DNA of 64,000 bases, taken from NCBI GenBank assembly GCA_010909725.1, contig JAACMV010000017.1:930001-994000 (forward strand). Reading direction: 5' to 3'. The notes beneath the pieces were generated by a model. The model did no database searches. It was not told the origin of the DNA and saw only the letters and a list, made by a program, of their open reading frames with translations. Shown here one piece after another: positions 53,182 through 61,553 of this stretch (its first letter is position 1; the number at the start of each line of letters is the position of its first letter). A program made the translations under genes and the position numbers. Origin of the DNA: Picochlorum sp. 'celeri' (Eukaryota; Chlorophyta; Trebouxiophyceae).

Positions 53182-54069
53182 ATGTCGGTGCGATGCTGTT
53201 GCACGGGTAGAGTGGGGGTGAGTGCCTCTGCCCAGCCTTTGATGTCAAGCAGAAAGAATGCTTTGCTGCGATCGAACAGCAGGCAGGTTGTGATTTGTTC
53301 TAGTAACATTATAGAATCTGGGGATGCAATGCCGGTGACCCGTCGAGGGGTGTCCTTGTTCCTGCTGGGAATGACCATGGTATCTTCGTCAGAGCAGGCT
53401 GTGATTGCAGCAGAGAATGGTTCTGCAGAACAGGGATTTAAATATTTGAAAGATGAAACTTTAGCATATTCATTCGAGTACCCGGTGGCGACCAGTTCTG
53501 GTGGTGCCTTGCCACTGGTCCTCTCTAGGAAGCCAGAAAGGTATTCGTCTGCTGCACCCCTGACAGCAGATGCGCGGCAGAGGATTGTGTGTGAATTAGT
53601 GAGTTTGAAAGATGCTGTGACTGTGTCAGTGTCGGTGGGTCCTCCTGCGGGATCATTGAGGACGACGAAGCAGGAGGATTGGACAGCAAGGCAGATTGCT
53701 GAGCAGGTTCTTGTGGACAGATCCACTGGAAGAGTGACATCTGGGCAACGCGTGAGTCTCTCTAGCGTTGAAGACGCGTTTTTTGTTGAAAAGAATGGTA
53801 TTCAATACTGCGTGTATGAGCATATTTCGCAGGGCTCCCCAACACTGTTGAATGCAGAGAATGAAACCTATCGCCATGCCAGGGCAGTCACTGCTGCTCG
53901 GCCAGGCCTGGATGGGCAGACCTTCCTCTATACATTGAATGTATCATGTCCACAAGATAAATGGGGAGATTTGCAGGAACCTTTCCAAAAGACTGTAGAC
54001 TCGTTCACATTGATCGAGCCTGGAAAGGATTATGTCCCACCAAATCAGGATCCATGGAGATTCTTCTGA
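53182..54069 (+). CDS. thylakoid-lumen PsbP-domain protein
   Basis: A 295-residue PsbP-like (PPD family) protein, probably acting around photosystem II or another thylakoid complex. A bipartite leader is visible: a Ser/Arg-rich stromal transit part (first 45 residues) and a lumen signal PVTRRGVSLFLLGMTMV with twin arginine, implying Tat export. The PsbP fold follows: LAYSFEYPVA, VTVSVSVGPPAG, IAEQVLVDRSTGRVTSG, AFFVEKNGIQYCVYEHI, and LYTLNVSCPQDKWGDLQEPFQKT. ATG at 53182 is the first in frame. AATAAA follows at 54111-54116. Which PPD subgroup it belongs to is unclear. Confidence 0.87.
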   Translation: MSVRCCCTGRVGVSASAQPLMSSRKNALLRSNSRQVVICSSNIIESGDAMPVTRRGVSLFLLGMTMVSSSEQAVIAAENGSAEQGFKYLKDETLAYSFEYPVATSSGGALPLVLSRKPERYSSAAPLTADARQRIVCELVSLKDAVTVSVSVGPPAGSLRTTKQEDWTARQIAEQVLVDRSTGRVTSGQRVSLSSVEDAFFVEKNGIQYCVYEHISQGSPTLLNAENETYRHARAVTAARPGLDGQTFLYTLNVSCPQDKWGDLQEPFQKTVDSFTLIEPGKDYVPPNQDPWRFF

Positions 54070-54110
54070 TGACTGTTTCCTGCAAAGTGGCTCTATAGAT
54101 CATCTCATGT

Positions 54111-54116
54111 AATAAA
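54111..54116 (+). promoter_or_regulatory. AATAAA poly(A) signal of PsbP-like gene
   Basis: Lies 42 bp after the stop codon. Confidence 0.5.
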
Positions 54117-54174
54117 GAATCTTACAACAAAAGCAAACACACAAATAAGCCATTATTTGTGTTCTATCATGTGA

Positions 54175-56001
54175 TTAGCAAAACAAAGGGAATGGTGGTG
54201 CTGGCTTGATAAATGACTCTGTTTTACTCTCAAGAGCCTTCTCAATCAGGGATATTGGCACATGTATAATGGCAGGCTCGCCATCTGCTGGCGTTACCCC
54301 TGATGACCATATGTGAGGTGACCAGATTTTTTTGCCAGTGGAAGCATGCTCCATCCTTGAAGAAATGGCATGCAGCAAACCTCCAAACATTTTCTCAGCA
54401 ATCACAATGCTCTCAGCAGTGTGAGATCTGGATATGGCTGACGCATTGTTCTGGGACTTGGCCAGAGGAGCTTTGCGTTCCGCTTGATTGGTGTACGCCT
54501 CCAACAAAGCCTCCCTGCTGTTCTCGATCCTCTCTTCGACCTTTTCTAAATCCATGAGAGATACAGGAGATGATGGCATCTCTGTCAGTGCTTGCAGTGC
54601 TTCTTTCTCGTCAAGGCTGGTCAGAATTGCCATGTTATGCATTGTCTTGGGGGCAAAAAACTGATCATCTTCCTCCTGTGCAAACGTCTTCCAGCCACCA
54701 ACATCCGATTCCATCATATCTACCTCAGTATCCACAGCGAATTCTGCATTATTGAAAATTGCCGCCCTCTTGGCTGCTCGCCGTGGTCGTGTGCGGCGAG
54801 TTTCCTGCTGCTCATTCTCCTCCGAATCCTCCTCTGATTTCTTCCCACTCTCTTCGTCTTCCTCCGTGGAATGGTTCCTTTTACTTCGGACTTTCCGCCC
54901 GAGACGTTGCTGCCTTGACTCGCTACCCTCCTCTCCAACAGACTTTTTTCCTCGAGACTTCCTCCTCTTCCCCACAGTATCCTCACCTGTGATCGCTCCA
55001 TCAACCTGTAAACTTGGCGTCTCGACCGCGAGCGGTTGAGAGTTCCTTCCGAAATCCCCCACTGAAGCAGGTGGCACATCATAGTCCTCAGTTGTGATGA
55101 TTCGATTTCTGATGCCATTCTTGGGTACCCACGCCCCTTCTCCATGATATCTCCAATCCTTTCCCTTGTAGGATCCATACCATATCCTCTCACAATATTT
55201 AGGCAACCATAGAGACGGTATACTATGCTCAAAACCCGCAAACTCGACGAGAATTTTCTCTTTATTTTCCTTCAAAACTCTCGCACGATACCAATGGCCT
55301 CCTTGCTGCACCATTGGGAGCTTTGGAATACGAGGGGCTCCCTTCCGACCTCCCTTTGACTTTCTCAAAACCCCTCTATCGCTATTATTGTTCTTATCCA
55401 CAGAAGCCTGCTGCACATCCTCACCATCTGGGGCTGCTTTTGGCCTACCCTTCCTCGACCGTGCCTTCACACCATGGTCGCTATTATTGTTGTTTTTCTC
55501 TGTGTCGGATGAACCCTTTCTGGATAAAAATGGACTAGCAGACACTTTATCTGGCTCTGCCACCACCCTCTGTGACTTCTTCCGAGAACCTACAGTGCCT
55601 TCCCCATCATCCTCTCCCCCTCCCTTGGGACCCTTGTCCTGTTGCTTCTTACCACCGCCCTTCTTCCTCTTTTGCTGCCGCTCCAGCGCCCCTCCATTAC
55701 CGAGAGAAGGCTCTGCTAAATTTGACTTTTGCCTCCGTGACCTCGTTCTGAACATAGGAGATGTTGCATTCAACTCCTGATGCAATTTCCATGCAATCTC
55801 CTCATCACTCAACAGCGTGGAATCCTCTTCCTCCGCTCTGCTACTCGTCCCACTTCCATTGAACACCCGTGTATTCACCGCAGCTAACCTCTTCTCCACC
55901 ACTCCAGAATCATCCACGACATTGGCGCTCTTTTCCACACGTCCCTTGGCAGCCGTGTCAACACCACCTCCTTCGCCAGACTCTTTTGAAGCGCCTGCCA
56001 T
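54175..56001 (-). CDS. Tudor-like domain chromatin protein
   Basis: A 608-residue, highly charged nuclear-type protein. The only folded part seen is a Tudor/Agenet-like domain about residues 225-285: GGHWYRARVLKENKEKILVEFAG, then SLWLPKYCERIWYGS and DWRYHGEGAWVP, with the aromatic residues expected to read methylated Lys or Arg. Flanks are disordered with many basic clusters (QKRKKGGGKKQQ, KRRKSRGKK, RTRPRRAAKR) that could be nuclear signals, plus acidic stretches. An SDEEIAWKLHQELN motif near residue 65 recurs in plant nuclear proteins. It is probably a chromatin reader or scaffold; partners unknown. The start is ATG at 56001; the TTG four codons earlier is ignored. Confidence 0.7.
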   Translation of the reverse strand: MAGASKESGEGGGVDTAAKGRVEKSANVVDDSGVVEKRLAAVNTRVFNGSGTSSRAEEEDSTLLSDEEIAWKLHQELNATSPMFRTRSRRQKSNLAEPSLGNGGALERQQKRKKGGGKKQQDKGPKGGGEDDGEGTVGSRKKSQRVVAEPDKVSASPFLSRKGSSDTEKNNNNSDHGVKARSRKGRPKAAPDGEDVQQASVDKNNNSDRGVLRKSKGGRKGAPRIPKLPMVQQGGHWYRARVLKENKEKILVEFAGFEHSIPSLWLPKYCERIWYGSYKGKDWRYHGEGAWVPKNGIRNRIITTEDYDVPPASVGDFGRNSQPLAVETPSLQVDGAITGEDTVGKRRKSRGKKSVGEEGSESRQQRLGRKVRSKRNHSTEEDEESGKKSEEDSEENEQQETRRTRPRRAAKRAAIFNNAEFAVDTEVDMMESDVGGWKTFAQEEDDQFFAPKTMHNMAILTSLDEKEALQALTEMPSSPVSLMDLEKVEERIENSREALLEAYTNQAERKAPLAKSQNNASAISRSHTAESIVIAEKMFGGLLHAISSRMEHASTGKKIWSPHIWSSGVTPADGEPAIIHVPISLIEKALESKTESFIKPAPPFPLFC

Positions 56002-56405
56002 TCTCCTACCCAAGTCTACAAAATGAGTAGATAGATTACCCTTCTAAGAATTCCCTGCTCCTGCTCCTCGCTGGTACTATGCGTATCACAGACAACACGT
56101 GCCCTTCGCCTTCGTCTTCTTCCTCAGGACTACAGCACCGCGCATGAGAGAATTATACTCGAGTTAACAAAGGTAGTGTTAGGATAGCTTATGAAAGGCA
56201 GTATTCTACAAACAAGGACACCAATGCTCCGACCGAGGAATCTTCGATGAGCACTATATCTCACGAATGCCTCACCAACATGACCAGGTATACCTGGACA
56301 ACATTTATATACATTAGCTGAAAAATACTCTGAGTCCATTCACACGTGTCCTCGCGCTCGCCGTGGAACAAGTTGTGAGACCCACACATTCGTTCGGAGT
56401 CGTAG

Positions 56406-56460
56406 TGTTCGATTCAAGGAGAGCTGTGACGATTCAAATCTGTAATGTTCGATTCAAGGA
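56406..56460. repeat. three CGATTCAA sites at exact 20-bp spacing
   Basis: CGATTCAA starts at 56410, 56430 and 56450. The outer two are part of a perfect 15-bp repeat TGTTCGATTCAAGGA (56406-56420 and 56446-56460). A 20-bp period is close to two helical turns, so proteins would bind on one face. Confidence 0.6.
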
Positions 56461-56609
56461 ATTAAAGAATTGTTAACAATATCAACGGAGCCATTCCGAT
56501 CTGCCCATCATTCAAGAAGAATTCATCGGCTTTGCCGTTACGGTTCTCGAGTGATAGATAGGGCATATCTGCCTGCACGAGCTGCTGTCACAGAAGAAGA
56601 CCAATTTCG

Positions 56610-56648
56610 GCATTCGTTGGTTCGAACCGTCGTTTAGCAGACGAATGC
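56610..56648. other. stem-loop with 8-bp perfect stem
   Basis: GCATTCGT (56610-56617) pairs with ACGAATGC (56641-56648) around a 23-base loop that contains the palindrome GGTTCGAACC. It lies 76-114 bp before the HAD gene ATG. Confidence 0.4.
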
Positions 56649-56723
56649 ATGCGCGTCTGTTATGACTGTGTACTGAACGAATTATAATTATTAATAAGAT
56701 ATATAACCATTTACCACTAGAGA

Positions 56724-57614
56724 ATGAACGTTCGGGTAGTTTCGACGTGGAGGCAGCAGGGACAACGTGTCGCGTGCCGTCCAGCTGCCGGGGCGGACAG
56801 ATTCTTGGCGGATAGTGGCCAGGTCATGGCGATTCGTGGGCGACGATTGTATACTAATAGGTCGAGGCGTGCGTTGATGCCACAATGCATGAGTCAGAGT
56901 GTACGGAAGAACAACATCATGGCTCGGCACGGCAGTGGAGAGGAGGGGGTCGGGGAGGTCAAAAGGGCTCGCGTCACGATTGCCGTGGATGTTGATGAAG
57001 TCCTTGGAAGGTTTGTTCACAGTCTGAATGCCTTCTGCTTAGAGAAGTACGGGCAGCAGTATAGAGTGGAGGATTATTTTGTGTACGACTTTGCTCGGGT
57101 ATGGGAGTGTTCACAGGATGAGTCCAACCATAGGGTACATGAATTTTTCACGAGTGCTCACTTTAGAGATGGGATCGAAGTTATTCCTGGGTCATTTGAC
57201 AGTTTGGATCGAATGAAAAAGGTGCACAGCGATGATTTGGCCCTGCATGTTGTCACTTCGCGGCAGCACGTGATTCAGGAGCAGACACTCGAGTGGCTGG
57301 ACCGCCATTTCCCTGGTATATTTGATCAAGTTTTCTTTGGTAATCACTTTGCCCTCGAGGGCACGTCGAAGAAGAAGTCGGAGATATGCAAAGAAATTGG
57401 GGCATCTGTGTTGATTGATGACAACCCATGGTATGCCATGGAGTGCGCAGAGGCTGGAATCCAGGTGCTCTTGTACGACTGGAAATCCCAGTATCCTTGG
57501 TCCAAGACCGACCAGGATGGTCCTCACCACGAGAATATCATTAGGGTGTCTGATTGGGAACATGTAGAAGCCACTGTTGTAGAAATCATGACAAACACAT
57601 GTACATATGTTTAA
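56724..57614 (+). CDS. HAD-superfamily 5'(3')-nucleotidase-like protein
   Basis: A 296-residue haloacid dehalogenase fold protein of the NT5C (deoxyribonucleotidase) type. Motif I VDVDEVLG has Asp89 (nucleophile) and Asp91; motif II VVTSRQ; motif IV SVLIDDNPWYAMECAEAGI. KKKSEIC supplies the conserved Lys before motif IV. The 80-residue N-terminus is Arg-rich with few acids and resembles an organellar leader, unlike the cytosolic enzyme. An internal Met before the domain (Met66) could be a second start. Expected reaction: dephosphorylation of (deoxy)nucleoside monophosphates, but the substrate is inferred from family only. Convergent with the USP gene (49 bp). Confidence 0.8.
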   Translation: MNVRVVSTWRQQGQRVACRPAAGADRFLADSGQVMAIRGRRLYTNRSRRALMPQCMSQSVRKNNIMARHGSGEEGVGEVKRARVTIAVDVDEVLGRFVHSLNAFCLEKYGQQYRVEDYFVYDFARVWECSQDESNHRVHEFFTSAHFRDGIEVIPGSFDSLDRMKKVHSDDLALHVVTSRQHVIQEQTLEWLDRHFPGIFDQVFFGNHFALEGTSKKKSEICKEIGASVLIDDNPWYAMECAEAGIQVLLYDWKSQYPWSKTDQDGPHHENIIRVSDWEHVEATVVEIMTNTCTYV

Positions 57615-57663
57615 GTATCATACAGTAACTCAACCCGTCGCCATCATGTACTACTACAATGTA

Positions 57664-58164
57664 TTATGAATTATAAATAGCGAGTGGTCTCGTGCAGTGC
57701 TTGAGACAGTAGTCTGTAACAGATCCCAGGAAGAATCGATGCAGTGCACTCTGGCCATGCCTGGCCATGACCACCACATCAGCTTGCAACTCGTCACTCT
57801 TTCTACAAATAATCTCCCCGATCGACTCATTGTCAATCTCATACCTCAGGACGTGCAAGATGGTCTCCACCCGCTCGGTATCAGGAAAGTATTCGCCAAT
57901 GTACGACATTGCCCTCCTCTCCATAACCCCTTCAGCAGCAGCAATAGCATCCTCACCACCATTGGATCCAGACACCATCATGGACGCCATTGTCGACGAC
58001 ACATCCACGCGAGGTATCACATGAATCAAGTGCACCTGTATCGTGTCGTCGGCATGTGAAACGACCATGGGCGTGATGCAGTGCTCACATGCCCATTCGA
58101 CTGCTTGCTCACAACCACTCGAGTCATCCACGCAGAGCACTACATTTCTGATGCGATGACCCAT
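57664..58164 (-). CDS. universal stress protein (UspA family)
   Basis: A 166-residue single-domain Usp fold: NVVLCVDDSSGCEQAVEWAC at the start, VHLIHVIPRVD, and the ATP-binding signature ARHGQSALHRFFLGSVTDYCLKH (G-2x-G-9x-GS form, first Gly conserved). Likely a nucleotide-binding stress or signalling protein of the cytosol. ATG at 58164. Divergent from mL43. Confidence 0.87.
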   Translation of the reverse strand: MGHRIRNVVLCVDDSSGCEQAVEWACEHCITPMVVSHADDTIQVHLIHVIPRVDVSSTMASMMVSGSNGGEDAIAAAEGVMERRAMSYIGEYFPDTERVETILHVLRYEIDNESIGEIICRKSDELQADVVVMARHGQSALHRFFLGSVTDYCLKHCTRPLAIYNS

Positions 58165-58359
58165 GGGCCATGTATACTATAGAATATTCCTTTAGGGTGT
58201 GAAGGTGTATTTCCACACCAGATCAGCCCAGGTGGGCACTGCAGGGCGCCCATGATTCCATCATTAGAATATAAAATATTTCTGAATTTCATCATGGGAA
58301 CACACCGAGGTTTAGCATTCTTTAATACATTGTTATTAGTACAAAGAAGAAGTTCCATC

Positions 58360-58779
58360 ATGTCCCGACGGGGTGTGTGGCAGCTGCAGCGCATAGCGTT
58401 CAACTACTGCGAACACTCGGGAAGCAGCAGAGGCGCCAGAGAATTCATCAAGCATTCAAGTAATTCCTCCAGTGGATATATGACATCGTTCATGGAGGAT
58501 AATCCTCAGATTGATGTCACTATGACGGTGCGACCTGGAAGGCATCCGTGGATTGAGGCCACCTATCTGAATGGCAGAGTTCGATCTGTGTCCATGAGGA
58601 ATGATGATCCTGTGGAGATACTGAGACAGATGATGAATCTGAGGTCATCTGTGGGAAGGAAGACAACGTGTGGAAGAAAGAGCAATAGGCAAATCAAGGA
58701 GAGGGTGGTGACCCAGCAACCAAGCATCCAAGGGAGGTGGACCCCAGCTTTGGCAACGGCTCTGGCCAGTGGCAAGTAA
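58360..58779 (+). CDS. mitochondrial ribosomal protein mL43
   Basis: A large-subunit protein of the mitoribosome with the thioredoxin-like L51/S25/CI-B8 fold. RGVWQLQRIAFNYCEHSGSS and RGAREFI at the N-terminus, ATYLNGRVRSVS in the middle, and PSIQGRWTP at the C-terminus match animal and plant mL43. The start is placed at Met 58360 (MSRRG), where family members begin. The frame is open 36 codons further to an ATG at 58252, which would add a hydrophobic basic leader; that start would leave only 87 bp to the divergent USP gene. Confidence 0.85.
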   Translation: MSRRGVWQLQRIAFNYCEHSGSSRGAREFIKHSSNSSSGYMTSFMEDNPQIDVTMTVRPGRHPWIEATYLNGRVRSVSMRNDDPVEILRQMMNLRSSVGRKTTCGRKSNRQIKERVVTQQPSIQGRWTPALATALASGK

Positions 58780-59283
58780 GTGGAATGTATCATTGACGAG
58801 GTTGGAACCAATTGGGACGAGGGAAGTGCATGCCATTCAATTAGTGTGGGTTACAGCACCAGCCTTGGAGGTGATATGCATCACTCTCTGGATGAAGATG
58901 CAAGTACTGGTGGTGGTTCATCCACAGAATAGTCTCATATGAGATCTCATTCTATCGAATCTAGATGGAATCCAACGAGTGACGTGAACGCAGATCGCAT
59001 CTAGTATGCACGAAGAAGATGCCACCAGTGCAGGGAAACCCCAGATAGCGTCATGTATTGCGTGATAGACGACATGGTAGTCCCATCGCGATGGGCCAAC
59101 GATCGATCGCTGGCCACATGTGGCACATGTACATGTGGGTGTACACCCGTAGGGTGCACATATCCAGAATCTGGATTCCAGATACGCTCTGATCCCCAGA
59201 ATCTGAATTTATCTATACCTCTCCCGTCTGCTCCGCATAGCGCACAACCATAATTTAAATATATAATTATTTGTGAATAGACT
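58780..59283. other. intergenic with dense palindromes
   Basis: 504 bp between mL43 and the Met-rich secreted protein. The notable content is the palindrome cluster at 59114-59176; otherwise no gene seen. Confidence 0.6.
59114..59176. promoter_or_regulatory. four consecutive palindromes upstream of Met-rich protein gene
   Basis: Perfect palindromes CCACATGTGG (59114-59123), CACATGTACATGTG (59124-59137), GGGTGTACACCC (59137-59148), then ATCCAG-AAT-CTGGAT (59162-59176). They tile 63 bp, 108-170 bp before the ATG at 59284. ACATGT and TGTACA cores recur. This is a probable array for dimeric regulators. Confidence 0.6.
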
Positions 59284-59991
59284 ATGAAGATGCTCCTGTT
59301 GGCCATTCTCGCAGCTACGGCTGCGACAGCCGTTTCTGCTGATACAAGCATGAATGGGTACTTCATGGCGGATTTGAAGAATGCTGATGGTGAAATGACC
59401 GGTTCGATGAATGCTTCTTTGCAAGAAGGGGTGTGGAACTGGATCATGACGTCGACATTCCCAGTGGAAAGTGTTGAGATTGTTGATCGCAAGGGGTCAG
59501 CTCTGGAGCCAGAGTTCAGAAATATCGTTGATATTCCTTTTGGTTCTTCTGAAAATGGAACCTACGAAGGTACTTTTGACAACGCTGATGTGGACACGTC
59601 CAATACTCCGTACTTGTTCAAGGAGGAGAGGAACATGACCAATGCCCACCAGTTGGCTGGTCACATGTGCATGGGTCATATCTTTGCGGTTGTGAACGGT
59701 ACCGATGGAGTTTCTTCTTACGGTGCACTCATGTACATGGGTGATGGAGAGGATGACTGTTATGTGGGTACTGGAACAGAATCTATGAGAATGAAAATGG
59801 ACATGGATGGAGACGCCGGCATGGACATGGGAGAAGAAGATGACAGTGGTATGGACATGGGAGAAGAAGATACCGGCATGGATATGGGAGAAGAAGATGA
59901 CAGTGGTATGGCTGCTGGCACGTCCTCTGCCACAGCTATTGCTTTCTCTGCCATTGGAATGATGATGATGATGACGATGATGTTCATGTAA
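59284..59991 (+). CDS. secreted Met/Asp-rich repeat protein, possibly GPI-anchored
   Basis: A 235-residue protein of no recognised family. Signal peptide MKMLLLAILAATAATAVSA, likely cut before Asp-Thr-Ser. A beta-rich domain with several N-glycosylation sequons and two Cys follows (residues 20-165). From residue 168 there is a Met-rich acidic region with three copies of GMDMGEED separated by short linkers, then a hydrophobic tail (SSATAIAFSAIG and a run of Met and Thr) that resembles a GPI-attachment signal or terminal membrane anchor. M-x-M pairs next to Asp and Glu could bind copper or other metals; this is inference. The tandem repeat implies length variation between strains. Confidence 0.75.
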   Translation: MKMLLLAILAATAATAVSADTSMNGYFMADLKNADGEMTGSMNASLQEGVWNWIMTSTFPVESVEIVDRKGSALEPEFRNIVDIPFGSSENGTYEGTFDNADVDTSNTPYLFKEERNMTNAHQLAGHMCMGHIFAVVNGTDGVSSYGALMYMGDGEDDCYVGTGTESMRMKMDMDGDAGMDMGEEDDSGMDMGEEDTGMDMGEEDDSGMAAGTSSATAIAFSAIGMMMMMTMMFM

Positions 59992-60014
59992 GAGTCACTT
60001 CTTCCTATAGGAAT

Positions 60015-61244
60015 TTATAACGTATCTATAATTGCCTCGTCGCAATCCTGCTCCATATCTAATCCTTCCATGTGCATTGCAAGGCGGCACTGGACTGTTC
60101 TACTGGCCAAGCAGAGGATTCGCCTGAATTCCTTGCTGTAAGGTCTCTTCTTCCACTCAAAATACTTTGCATATTCTTTTGGATCGCGAGCCGTTCTATT
60201 TAATAATACTGCCAGATCTTTGGGCGAATAGTCTTTTGCCGCAATTATCGCCGATGGATCAGGAATAAACTTGTCAATGTTTGGAGCACCAAAATATACT
60301 GGTACTGCTCCTGCAGCGAAGGAGTCATACACCTTCTCAGTCACGTATGAGGGTGCATCAGAATTCTCGGCTGCGAATACAAAATAATATTGCTGTCCTA
60401 TCATCCGCTTCCTGTCCCATTTCGATACGCTTCCGTCAAAGGCTGGCTCATCCTTGTTGTGATGGCATCCCCCATAGGAGTGCACTGGCATGTTCTCCAT
60501 GAGCTCGGTCAAATAACGCTCTCTTCCGTTCATAGATTCACAATTACTGATGAAAACGGCAAGATACACATCTTTTCTCTTCGGAAGTACTGGTGGCGCT
60601 CTGAAATCTATCTTTGTCGCTTCATTGGTGGGGTTTTGAAGGTATACTGCCGGCACATCGGCCGTACCACTTGCGGATGCAGCATCGCTCCATATTCTAT
60701 AATCCACCGTAACATCAATCTTCCCAGATTCTTTTATACCTACAATATAAGGATAGTATGTTTCGCTTTCGAGGGACATGAAAACTTTCAATGGACTGCT
60801 TGGCTGCTCAGCAGACTCTGCCATGGAGGACATTGACTGTCCAGCTGCTGCACCATTATTCAGCACATTATACCACAGAGCATCAGCTTCCAAAGGATTA
60901 TCGGTCCATTGCTTCAGTATAAAAAAGATACTCGTGTCAATCAATATGAAGATGGGATAATGGCTCTCAACAACCACACGCACCCATGCAACGGGACAAG
61001 TAAAATTCATATCATGGTACACTGACCCATAGTCATAGAACTTGTACGCTTTATTATGATCGCGATCAGGGTATTTCTTGTCCACTTTGACTCGTATACT
61101 TGATTTCTGATACGTATCTCCTGATCTATATCGACCTGTAGCCGCGAAAAGGTGAAAGAGCAACACTGAGGCCGTTAGACCAACGAGAATTAGATGGCCA
61201 CAACGTCGTCTATGTGACGTACGAATGACCCAACTTGGCCTCAT
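60015..61244 (-). CDS. GT10 alpha-1,3-fucosyltransferase
   Basis: A 409-residue Golgi type II enzyme. Signal anchor at residues 17-36 (LILVGLTASVLLFHLFAA), short stem, then the GT10 domain: VAVFISNCESMNGRERY-like block, HSYGGCHHN, and the donor-binding signature FVFAAENSDAPSYVTEKVYDSF followed by GAVPVYFGAPNIDKFIP. It transfers fucose from GDP-fucose in alpha-1,3 linkage; core N-glycan fucosylation as in plants is the likeliest role. Cys pairs near the C-terminus (LCLASRTVQC) fit the family fold. ATG at 61244 is clear. Convergent with the Met-rich gene (23 bp) and divergent from SAMHD1-like (309 bp). Confidence 0.9.
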   Translation of the reverse strand: MRPSWVIRTSHRRRCGHLILVGLTASVLLFHLFAATGRYRSGDTYQKSSIRVKVDKKYPDRDHNKAYKFYDYGSVYHDMNFTCPVAWVRVVVESHYPIFILIDTSIFFILKQWTDNPLEADALWYNVLNNGAAAGQSMSSMAESAEQPSSPLKVFMSLESETYYPYIVGIKESGKIDVTVDYRIWSDAASASGTADVPAVYLQNPTNEATKIDFRAPPVLPKRKDVYLAVFISNCESMNGRERYLTELMENMPVHSYGGCHHNKDEPAFDGSVSKWDRKRMIGQQYYFVFAAENSDAPSYVTEKVYDSFAAGAVPVYFGAPNIDKFIPDPSAIIAAKDYSPKDLAVLLNRTARDPKEYAKYFEWKKRPYSKEFRRILCLASRTVQCRLAMHMEGLDMEQDCDEAIIDTL

Positions 61245-61553
61245 AACTTTTCAACAAAATACAGTGCCATCAGTAGTGGCTCTCAGCCCAGGAGATTCCA
61301 AAAGCTGGCATTCCTATGTTCTTCCTTTCTGTCTCTTTCCGACTATTCACTTCCATTGCTGGACGTGTGTTTGATAATCTACTCAAAAGATGCCAACTTT
61401 TCAATCCATTAGATAAATGACGGGGAAGATGAACACGACGTGGATCCTCCAAAAATTTGGATGCTTGAATAAGGATTTAAAATTTTTTTTCAATCGCCAA
61501 CTTGCCGGAGGCCATATGGTCACGGTCGTTATGTATTGAATTCGCAATCTGCA
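61245..61553. promoter_or_regulatory. divergent promoter region, fucosyltransferase / SAMHD1-like
   Basis: 309 bp between divergent starts, with a T-run and A-run around 61475-61492. No RNA gene recognised. Confidence 0.4.

Larger units (their letters stand above)
56002..56723. promoter_or_regulatory. divergent promoter region, Tudor-like / HAD
   Basis: 722 bp. It holds a regular array of three CGATTCAA sites (56410-56457) and a stem-loop at 56610-56648. No convincing coding frame; the 56130-56339 minus frame looks random. Confidence 0.5.

Noticed and set aside
56610..56648. GGTTCGAACC in a stem-loop, resembling a tRNA T-arm
   Set aside because: The flanking bases pair into a single hairpin, and I could find no D-arm, anticodon arm or 7-bp acceptor stem at the right spacing.
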